Below are positions 6,359-11,481 of a DNA stretch of 11,481 bases, one piece after another. The DNA comes from an uncultured Desulfovibrio sp. (GTDB lineage: Bacteria; Desulfobacterota; Desulfovibrionia; Desulfovibrionales; Desulfovibrionaceae): positions 1 through 11,481 of the forward strand of contig URTO01000029.1 in NCBI GenBank assembly GCA_900550745.1, written 5' to 3'. The notes beneath the pieces are model-generated. The model was not told where the DNA came from. It made no database searches and saw only the letters and a program-made list of their open reading frames with translations. Positions within the stretch are counted from its first letter, which is position 1. The number at the start of each line of letters is the position of its first letter. Position numbers and translations under genes: made by a program.

Positions 6359-6651
6359 GTGCCGTAGCCGCCGTTGAGACGGGTGCCCCTGTACACGGTA
6401 CCTTTTCAGGGGGGGCCGTCCCTTCCGGCCTGTTCCTTTTATGATGGAGCTTGCCTTTCAGACAGTTTCCCCTCCATAAGGTTTTTCCCGGAAAGGGAGC
6501 CGCGTGCTTGAACGCCTTCGGGAGATCCGCCTTGCTCTTTTCCCTTCCCTGATGGCCGCTTTTCCTGCCGTTAGGATTCTGTTGCTTCCCGTTTATCGGG
6601 GCATCCGGGCTGTTCCATGCAAAAAAAGCATAATTTTTTTAGGGAGGAGAC
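6359..6651 (+). other. Leader region of the P-loop gene
   Basis: About 290 bases without a convincing gene. A plus-strand GTG-initiated frame from 6504 runs on into the P-loop gene in another frame and looks like shadow sequence. No clear -35/-10 pair is visible. At the end, seven A residues (about 6622-6628) and seven T residues (about 6635-6641), complementary across GCATAA, sit just before the strong ribosome binding site GGGAGGAG of the next gene. Confidence 0.35.
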
Positions 6652-7215
6652 ATGAAGAAACAGCTCATCCTCGTAGGCGGGGCAATGGGCGTGGGGAAAA
6701 GCGCCGTCTGCCGGGAGCTGTTGCGGCAGCTCACGCCGGGCGTCTGGCTGGACGGCGACTGGTGCTGGAACATGAATCCTTTTGTCGTTTCGGAAGAAAA
6801 CAAACGGATGGTGCTGTCCAACATCACGCATCTGCTCCGAGCCTATCTGAACAATTCGAGTTACCGCTACGTGCTGTTCTGCTGGGTCATGGATCAGCCC
6901 CTCCTTTTCGAGGCCGTGCTCGGCCCGCTTCGGGATATCCCCTTTACGTCGCACAGCTTTTCACTCGTCTGCACGGAGCAGACTTTGCGGGAACGGCTGG
7001 AACGCGATGTACGGGACGGCATCCGGGAGGCTGACGTCATCCCGCGAAGCCTCCGGCGGCTGCCTGCCTACGCCGCACTGCCGACATGCAAACTGGATGT
7101 GACGTCCCTGACGCCCTATGAAGCCGCCTGCGCAATCGCTGCATCCGTAGGAAGGGCGTCTTCCCGAGGCGCGCCGGATCTCTCCGGGGCTGGCGAAAGC
7201 TGGCACGGGGCCTGA
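6652..7215 (+). CDS. P-loop NTPase, AAA/nucleotide-kinase-like protein
   Basis: This 187-residue cytoplasmic protein opens with a strand (KKQLILVGG) and a Walker A motif, GGAMGVGKSAV (Lys16, Ser17). Next come LDGDWCWNMNPF (about residues 33-44), FCWVMDQ (about 76-82) and a LID-like arginine-rich helix, TEQTLRERLERDVRDGIR. DVI-x-RSL-x-R-L-x-x-Y and a closing strand CKLDVTSLTPYEAA complete the domain. This layout fits small ATP-dependent kinases of the zeta-toxin/chloramphenicol-phosphotransferase type, and I recognise a conserved family with the LDGDWCWNMNPF box, mostly in Firmicutes, annotated only as AAA-family ATPase. The substrate is unknown. The ribosome binding site GGGAGGAG is strong. 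The last ~20 residues (after AAASVGR) look like a low-conservation tail. The gene stands alone between the tRNA terminator and a convergent terminator. Kinase activity is inference. Confidence 0.85.
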   Translation: MKKQLILVGGAMGVGKSAVCRELLRQLTPGVWLDGDWCWNMNPFVVSEENKRMVLSNITHLLRAYLNNSSYRYVLFCWVMDQPLLFEAVLGPLRDIPFTSHSFSLVCTEQTLRERLERDVRDGIREADVIPRSLRRLPAYAALPTCKLDVTSLTPYEAACAIAASVGRASSRGAPDLSGAGESWHGA

Positions 7216-7261
7216 CGGCGCCGGACGTCTTGGAAGAAAAAGGAAGGGCGTTCCGGCAACA

Positions 7262-7315
7262 GAGAAGGGGAAGGAAAACTCTCTCCAGAAAGGCTTCCTT
7301 CCCCCGTTCTCTTTT
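7262..7315 (+). terminator. Intrinsic terminator between convergent P-loop and malic enzyme genes
   Basis: GAGAAGGGGAAGGAA (7262-7276) pairs with TTCCTTCCCC plus TTCTC (7295-7311), a 15-bp stem with a 2-base bulge, followed by TTTT. It is well placed to stop plus-strand transcription. The same stem can form on the minus strand, 10 bases after the malic enzyme stop, but without a T run. Confidence 0.7.
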
Positions 7316-7325
7316 CCAGCAGCCT

Positions 7326-8636
7326 TTACTTGTAGCTTTCGATCAGCGCGTTGGCGCGGCCCTGCGCCTTCTGGATGCGGACGCGGAGGCTGGCTTTGTA
7401 GGCAGCCATGTCCTCAATGGGCTTGCGGGCGACGCCGGTGTCCATCGCGGCCTGCGCGACGGCCGGGGGCAGCCATTCGATGAGGCGGGGATCGAAGGGC
7501 TTCGGGATGACGTAGCCCTGCCCGAAGCTGAAGGTCTGGCCCTGATAGGCGGCGGAAACTTCGGCGGGCACCGGCTCCTTGGCGAGCGCGGCGAGGGCGC
7601 GGGCGGCGGCGAGCTTCATGGCCTCGTTGATTTCCGTGGCGTGTACGTCCAGCGCCCCGCGGAAAATATAGGGGAAGCCGGAGAGGTTGTTGATCTGGTT
7701 CGGGAAGTCGGTGCGGCCCGTGCCCATGATGCAGTCGGGGCGGGTTTCCATCGCCAGCGGATAGGCGATTTCGGGATCGGGGTTCGCACAGGCGAAAATG
7801 ACCGGATGCTCAGCCATGCCCTTGATCATGTCGGGCGTGAGGAGATCCTTTTTGGACAGGCCGAGGAAGAGATCCGCGCCCTTGAGGGCTTCGGCCATGG
7901 TCATGTCTTCGGACAGGGCGAACTGCGCCTTGTATTTGTTCAGATCCGTGCGCCCCTTGTGCAGGATGCCCTTGGAGTCGAACATGCGGATATTCGCGGG
8001 ATCGATGCCGAGCTCGGTGTAGAACTTGGCGCAGGCGATGGCCGCCGCTCCCGCCCCGGACACGACCACGATGAAGTCTTCGGCCTTCTTGCCGGTAATT
8101 TCCAGCGCGTTGATGAGGCCCGCGCCGGAAATGATGGCCGTGCCGTGCTGGTCGTCATGGAACACCGGGATGTTCATTTCCTTCTTGAGCACCTCTTCGA
8201 TGTAGAAGCATTCAGGGGCCTTGATGTCCTCAAGGTTGATGCCGCCGAAGGTGGGCTCAAGGGCCTTCACCACTTCGATGATCTTGTCGGGATCGGTGAG
8301 GGCAAGGTTGATGTCATAGGCGTTCACGTCCGCAAACGCCTTGAAGAGCACGCTCTTGCCTTCCATGACCGGCTTGCCCGCGAGGGGGCCGATGTTGCCG
8401 AGCCCGAGGACGGCGGTGCCGTTGGAAACGACGGCCACGAGGTTGCCGCGCCCGGTGTAGGCGTTGGCGAGGGAAGGATCGTCGGCGATGGCGAGGCAGG
8501 CGTTGGCGACGCCGGGGGAATAGGCCATCGACAGGTCTTTCTGGGTAAAGCAGGGTTTGACGGGAAGGACTTCAAGCTTTCCCGGGCGGGGTTCCTCATG
8601 GTAGGCGAGGGACTCTTCCTTGGTGAACAACGCCAT
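7326..8636 (-). CDS. Malic enzyme, NAD(P)-dependent, single-domain form
   Basis: This enzyme oxidatively decarboxylates malate to pyruvate and CO2 with reduction of NAD(P)+, linking C4 acids to pyruvate. The 436-residue protein matches the short bacterial form without the phosphotransacetylase-like extension of E. coli MaeB. The N-terminal part has MAYSPGVA with general acid Tyr39 and the GKSVLFKAFADVNAYDI region with the catalytic-lysine area at 94-99. Metal ligands are expected in NLEDIKAPECF (Glu136, Asp137) and FHDDQHGTAI (Asp161, Asp162). The Rossmann domain has VVSGAGAAAIACAKF (191-205), CANPDPEI and NQINNLSGFPYIFRGALD. Cofactor preference cannot be read safely. The start at 8634-8636 has AGGAG nine bases upstream; a longer in-frame extension reaching into the next gene's leader is not supported. 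It is transcribed away from the ABC-prmA operon and convergently with the P-loop gene. Confidence 0.96.
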   Translation of the reverse strand: MALFTKEESLAYHEEPRPGKLEVLPVKPCFTQKDLSMAYSPGVANACLAIADDPSLANAYTGRGNLVAVVSNGTAVLGLGNIGPLAGKPVMEGKSVLFKAFADVNAYDINLALTDPDKIIEVVKALEPTFGGINLEDIKAPECFYIEEVLKKEMNIPVFHDDQHGTAIISGAGLINALEITGKKAEDFIVVVSGAGAAAIACAKFYTELGIDPANIRMFDSKGILHKGRTDLNKYKAQFALSEDMTMAEALKGADLFLGLSKKDLLTPDMIKGMAEHPVIFACANPDPEIAYPLAMETRPDCIMGTGRTDFPNQINNLSGFPYIFRGALDVHATEINEAMKLAAARALAALAKEPVPAEVSAAYQGQTFSFGQGYVIPKPFDPRLIEWLPPAVAQAAMDTGVARKPIEDMAAYKASLRVRIQKAQGRANALIESYK

Positions 8637-8711
8637 GACGATCTCCTGTGGTTTGGGTTCAAATGAGGTGCAAAAGCGATAGCATAAGGAGGAATGGGGG
8701 GCAATGGCGGC

Positions 8712-8740
8712 TTCCCTGTTCATGGAATTCCTGTTATGCT
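8712..8740 (+). promoter_or_regulatory. Candidate promoter of the ABC ATPase-prmA operon
   Basis: TATGCT (8735-8740) is preceded by TG at the extended -10 position and lies 17 bases after TTCCCT (8712-8717). The -35 is poor, so recognition would rely on the extended -10. It sits about 85 bases before the ABC gene start. Confidence 0.35.
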
Positions 8741-8826
8741 GAAACGGTATGCCGGGAAGAGAGCTGTCGGCGGCCAGCAGTGCAGCCCCGCGCCCCGGAT
8801 GGAAGTCAACGAGAAAGGATGAAATT

Positions 8827-9555
8827 ATGTCGCTGATCGAAATCAGGGATGTCCATAAATGGTATGGCGAGTTCCATGTGCTCAAAGGTATTTCGGAGCA
8901 GGTCGAGAAGGGCGAGGTGCTGGTCATCTGCGGGCCCTCCGGCTCCGGCAAGAGCTCGCTCATCCGCTGCCTGAACCGTCTGGAGCCGATCCAGAAAGGG
9001 GACATCCTCTTTGAAGGGACGAGCATCTACGCCCCGGAAGTGGACGTGAACGCCCTGCGCGCCGAGGTGGGTATGGTCTTCCAGCAGTTCAACCTCTACC
9101 CGCACCTGACCGTGCTTGAGAACGTGACCCTCGCGCCGATCAAGGTTCGGGGCATGGGCAAGAAGGAAGCCACGGATCTGGCGATGGAACTGCTTGGCCG
9201 CGTGGGGATCGCGCGTCAGGCCGCCAAGCGTCCGAGCGAGATTTCCGGCGGGCAGCAGCAGCGCGTCGCCATCGCCCGTTCGCTCGCCATGCAGCCCCGC
9301 GCCATGCTGTTTGACGAACCCACCTCCGCCCTCGACCCGGAAATGATCAACGAAGTGTTGAGCTGTATGAAGGATCTGGCAAAGGACGGCATGACCATGC
9401 TGTGCGTCACGCATGAAATGGGCTTTGCCCGCGAAGTCTCCGACCGCGTCATCTTCATGGATCACGGCGTGATCCTCGAAGAGGGCACCCCGGAACAGTT
9501 CTTCACCAATCCGCAGCATGAGCGCACCAAGGCGTTCCTCCGCGAAATTCTCTAA
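8827..9555 (+). CDS. glnQ: Polar amino acid ABC transporter, ATP-binding subunit (GlnQ family)
   Basis: The 242-residue cytoplasmic ATPase has the full motif set: Walker A GPSGSGKS (36-43), Q-loop in VFQQFNLYPHLTVLENV, signature SGGQQQR (140-146), Walker B MLFDEPTSALDPE (160-172) and the H-loop in CVTHEMGFA (His196). The phrases FQQFNLYPHLTVLENVTLAP, THEMGFAREVSDRVIFMD and GTPEQFF...HERTKAFL are hallmarks of the glutamine/polar amino acid (HisP/GlnQ) class, which powers import with a permease pair and a periplasmic binding protein. The start at 8827 has AAGGA seven bases upstream; a 26-codon longer frame lacks family similarity. No permease or binding-protein gene is in the window. Instead prmA follows after 9 bp. 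The true substrate is therefore open, and the partners must be encoded elsewhere. Confidence 0.94.
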   Translation: MSLIEIRDVHKWYGEFHVLKGISEQVEKGEVLVICGPSGSGKSSLIRCLNRLEPIQKGDILFEGTSIYAPEVDVNALRAEVGMVFQQFNLYPHLTVLENVTLAPIKVRGMGKKEATDLAMELLGRVGIARQAAKRPSEISGGQQQRVAIARSLAMQPRAMLFDEPTSALDPEMINEVLSCMKDLAKDGMTMLCVTHEMGFAREVSDRVIFMDHGVILEEGTPEQFFTNPQHERTKAFLREIL

Positions 9556-9564
9556 GGATACGGC

Positions 9565-10416
9565 ATGTCCACACCCGATCTTATCCGCCTCGACATCGTG
9601 GTCGACGAGGAGCAGTACGATACCGTCGCCGGGCTTCTGGTTCGGAACATTTCCTACGGCTGGGAGGAGGACAGCCTCCCCACCGGCGAAACCCGTTTCC
9701 GCGTGCACTGCGACAACGCCATCGTGCAGGAGAACCTCCTCAGCGCGCTGCGGGCATGGCTGCCGGGCCTCGACGTCGAGCAGTCCAGCGTCCCGCGCCA
9801 GGACTGGACTGTGGCGTGGCGCGAGTTCTTCACGCCCGTCCGCGCCGGGCAGTTCATTGTGCTCCCGCCGTGGCTGCTTGAATCAACGCCGCCGGAAGGC
9901 CGCAAGCCCATCGTCATCGAGCCGAAATCCGCGTTCGGGACCGGGCACCACAACACGACGGTGCTGTGCCTCGAAGCGATTACCGAACTCTTGGCATCGG
10001 GCCGCCTCAAGGCCGGACAGCGTTTCTTCGACGTGGGCACCGGATCGGGCATCCTCGGCATCGCCTGCTGCCTGAACGGACTTACCGGGCTCGGCTCGGA
10101 CATCGATCCGGTCGCCGTGGACAACGCCCTTGAGAATGTGGCCATCAACAAGGTGGCCGACGGTTTCCGCATTGTCCCCGGCAGTGCCGAGGCGGGCGAA
10201 GGCGAGCGGTTCGATCTGGTGGTCGCCAACATCCTCGCGGGCCCGCTCCGCGAACTGGCCCCGGCGCTCATGGCCCGGATGAAGCCGGGCGCGTGCCTTG
10301 TGCTTTCCGGCCTGCTGGACGTGCAGGCCGATGCGGTCGAGGCGGCGTATGCCGAACTCGGCAAGGCGCGGCGCGTGCAGTCCGGGGACTGGGTGGCGCT
10401 GGTCTGGGGCGAATAG
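9565..10416 (+). CDS. prmA: Ribosomal protein L11 methyltransferase
   Basis: PrmA trimethylates lysines and the N-terminus of ribosomal protein L11 using S-adenosylmethionine. The 283-residue protein has the normal length. The N-terminal substrate-recognition domain (1-70) starts with IRLDIVVDEEQYDTVAGLL. A linker holds DWTVAWREFFTPVRAG (80-95). The methyltransferase domain follows: IEPKSAFGTGHHNTT (118-132; the family's 'DPGLAFGTGTHPTT'), SAM motif FFDVGTGSGILGIA (154-167), acidic SDIDPVAVDNALENVAIN (178-195), and VVANILAGPLRELAP (219-233), where the family has N-I-L. Substitution of 'DPGLAFGTGTHPTT' by EPKSAFGTGHHNTT is mild. The ribosome binding site AAGGA overlaps the stop region of the ABC gene 9 bp upstream, so the two are one operon and perhaps translationally coupled. 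A clear terminator follows. Confidence 0.96.
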   Translation: MSTPDLIRLDIVVDEEQYDTVAGLLVRNISYGWEEDSLPTGETRFRVHCDNAIVQENLLSALRAWLPGLDVEQSSVPRQDWTVAWREFFTPVRAGQFIVLPPWLLESTPPEGRKPIVIEPKSAFGTGHHNTTVLCLEAITELLASGRLKAGQRFFDVGTGSGILGIACCLNGLTGLGSDIDPVAVDNALENVAINKVADGFRIVPGSAEAGEGERFDLVVANILAGPLRELAPALMARMKPGACLVLSGLLDVQADAVEAAYAELGKARRVQSGDWVALVWGE

Positions 10417-10430
10417 CTTCTGAAGACGGT

Positions 10431-10454
10431 AGGGCGGGGGTTCCCGCCCTTTTT
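10431..10454 (+). terminator. Intrinsic terminator after prmA
   Basis: GGGCGGG and CCCGCCC form a perfect 7-bp GC stem (8 bp with the flanking A-T) around GGTT, followed by five T residues. It starts 15 bases after the prmA stop. Confidence 0.93.
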
Positions 10455-10498
10455 CTTGCCTCGGCGGAACCTGTGGCAAAATCGGCGGCCTGCGGAAT

Positions 10499-11281
10499 AT
10501 GTCGCCCGCTGCCGCTGCGGATGACGCTATGCGGAACGACGTTGACAACTGGCATTATTGGCGTCCGGGAGAAAGCGCCATTGTGGAAATGGGGACTGTC
10601 CACGGGCTGGACGTGGGCTTGCCGCCGCATTTCCATGAAGAGGATCAGATCACGTTTGTCTTTTCGGGAAGGCGGCGGTTCATAGTCGGCAATGCGCCGA
10701 TGGAAATCGGCCCCGGAGAGGCCATGCGGATACCTTCCTGGACGCCGCACCGCTCATTGCCCGACATCCATGAGCTTTCATGCTTCAATGTCTACCTGAA
10801 CCCCGGCAGATACGATGTGGACGGGGTATTGTCGGCCTTGAGGGGCCTCTGCCGCCGGAGGGGGTATGCGGTTTGCTGGCCCGACATCGAAGCCGCCATT
10901 GCCCGGTATTGCGGCAATGCGCCAAGGCCGCCCCTGCCAAGGCGTCCGCCCGATCTTGACGAAACCGTTGCCCGGCTGGCCCAACTGTCGGGCATGAGCC
11001 GGGAAGGGTTTTCGCGGCATTTTAAAAGGGCGTACGGGCTTCCCCCTCAGGCTTTTCAGATCATGGCAAGGCTGAATTCGGCAAGGGAATTGCTGCGGGA
11101 AGGGAAATCCCCAATCATCGCCGCATCGGAGGCGGGGTTTGCGGATCAAAGCCATATGGGCCGCTATTTCCGCCGTTTTTTTGGAGTCACCCCCGGCCGG
11201 TATCGGATCGGGAAAGTCACATCCGTTCTAGAAATCCTCCCCCGATCAGGTATCGTCCGAAACAACGATACCCTTTATTGA
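10499..11281 (+). CDS. AraC-family transcriptional regulator with N-terminal cupin domain
   Basis: The 260-residue protein has an effector-type cupin (about 38-100: PPHFHEEDQITFVFSGRRRF, then IGPGEAMRIPSWTPHRS) and a C-terminal double helix-turn-helix. The first HTH is VARLAQLSGMSREGFSRHFKRAYG (157-180) and the second is IIAASEAGFADQSHMGRYFRRFFGVTPGRYR (206-236), the classic AraC signature. Such proteins bind a small ligand and activate nearby genes. A 24-residue tail after GRYR is unusual, and its codons include an inverted repeat. Two starts are possible: ATG at 10499 or ATG at 10529. Neither has a strong ribosome binding site, and the second loses only ten alanine-rich residues. It is separated from prmA by a terminator and followed 10 bp later by a DUF6485 gene, its likeliest target or partner. 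The inducer is unknown. Confidence 0.92.
   Translation: MSPAAAADDAMRNDVDNWHYWRPGESAIVEMGTVHGLDVGLPPHFHEEDQITFVFSGRRRFIVGNAPMEIGPGEAMRIPSWTPHRSLPDIHELSCFNVYLNPGRYDVDGVLSALRGLCRRRGYAVCWPDIEAAIARYCGNAPRPPLPRRPPDLDETVARLAQLSGMSREGFSRHFKRAYGLPPQAFQIMARLNSARELLREGKSPIIAASEAGFADQSHMGRYFRRFFGVTPGRYRIGKVTSVLEILPRSGIVRNNDTLY
11249..11272 (+). repeat. Perfect 8-bp inverted repeat at the araC-DUF6485 junction
   Basis: GGTATCGT and ACGATACC are perfect complements across an 8-base spacer, inside the last codons of the AraC-type gene and about 20 bases before the next start codon. It may be an operator (size and spacing suit a dimer) or an mRNA hairpin. The following CTTTATT is too weak for a standard terminator. 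Confidence 0.45.
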
Positions 11282-11291
11282 GGAGGCTGTT

Positions 11292-11481
11292 ATGGAAAAC
11301 CTGAGCACGTTCTGTTCGTGTACGAACCTCGCCTGTCCCCTTCACCCCACAAAGCACGATAAAGGCTGTGCCCCCTGCATCCAAAAGAACTTGAGGCTCA
11401 AAGAAATGCCCAACTGTTTCTTCAACCTCGTAGAAGGGACGGAAAACAGGGCCGGCGATTCCTTTGAGGATTTCGCGAAAT
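11292..11481 (+). CDS. DUF6485 family cysteine-rich protein (partial, runs off the window)
   Basis: The frame opens at ATG 11292 with a strong AGGAGG five bases upstream and stays open for 63 codons to the window end. Cysteines are clustered as C-x-C-x4-C (residues 8, 10, 15), then GCAPC (26, 29), followed by LKEMPNCFF (Cys42). This matches the DUF6485 pattern as I know it (C-x-C-x4-C-x-x-H ... C-x-x-C ... LPxCFF). The cysteines and His18 could bind zinc or an iron-sulfur cluster; no function is established to my knowledge. The start lies 10 bp after the AraC-type gene's stop, suggesting co-transcription. The C-terminal end cannot be seen, though family members are short, so little is probably missing. 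Confidence 0.8.
   Translation, partial: MENLSTFCSCTNLACPLHPTKHDKGCAPCIQKNLRLKEMPNCFFNLVEGTENRAGDSFEDFAK

Noticed and set aside
6504..7034. Plus-strand GTG-started frame of 176 codons overlapping the P-loop gene
   Set aside because: It overlaps the P-loop gene in another frame, has no good ribosome binding site, and its composition in the overlap is typical shadow sequence. The P-loop frame has Walker A and a strong ribosome binding site.

Overview
The window is GC-rich (roughly 60% by eye) and looks like chromosomal DNA of a sulfite- or sulfate-reducing Desulfovibrionaceae bacterium of the Desulfovibrio/Bilophila type. That placement is an inference from gene content: a GAF-domain gene directly upstream of gap, a single-domain malic enzyme, a CtpA protease beside a YibQ-type deacetylase-like protein, and a DUF6485 protein. 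No marker gene is present to prove it.

Left part, all on the minus strand (about 5.9 kb down to 0.06 kb): a carboxyl-terminal processing protease (ctpA) with its own likely promoter, a membrane-anchored YibQ/DUF610-like protein whose usual metal-binding residues all look replaced, pyrroline-5-carboxylate reductase (proC), a small GAF-domain protein, and glyceraldehyde-3-phosphate dehydrogenase (gap). The GAF and gap genes are 10 bp apart and surely form one operon. gap is cut off about 40 codons before its normal end. It is followed at once, in another frame, by a fragment of a tyrosine recombinase catalytic domain, which also breaks off. The first ~180 bases are therefore a mosaic: either the scar of a mobile element or a chimeric contig end.

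Middle part, plus strand (6.1-7.3 kb): a strong sigma-70-type promoter, tRNA-Val(CAC), tRNA-Asp(GUC) and an excellent intrinsic terminator, then an isolated P-loop kinase-like gene with a strong ribosome binding site and its own downstream terminator. It resembles a family I associate mainly with Firmicutes. A malic enzyme gene on the minus strand converges on it.

Right part, plus strand (8.7-11.5 kb): a polar-amino-acid ABC transporter ATPase without permease or binding-protein partners, followed 9 bp later by prmA (ribosomal protein L11 methyltransferase) and a clear terminator; then an AraC-family regulator with an N-terminal cupin domain, and 10 bp downstream the start of a small cysteine-rich DUF6485 protein that runs off the window.

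Most of the window is ordinary housekeeping DNA. The points deserving a second look are the truncated gap/recombinase junction, the apparently catalytically dead YibQ-like protein, the isolated P-loop gene beside the tRNA pair, and the AraC-DUF6485 pair. No convincing new multi-gene system was seen.
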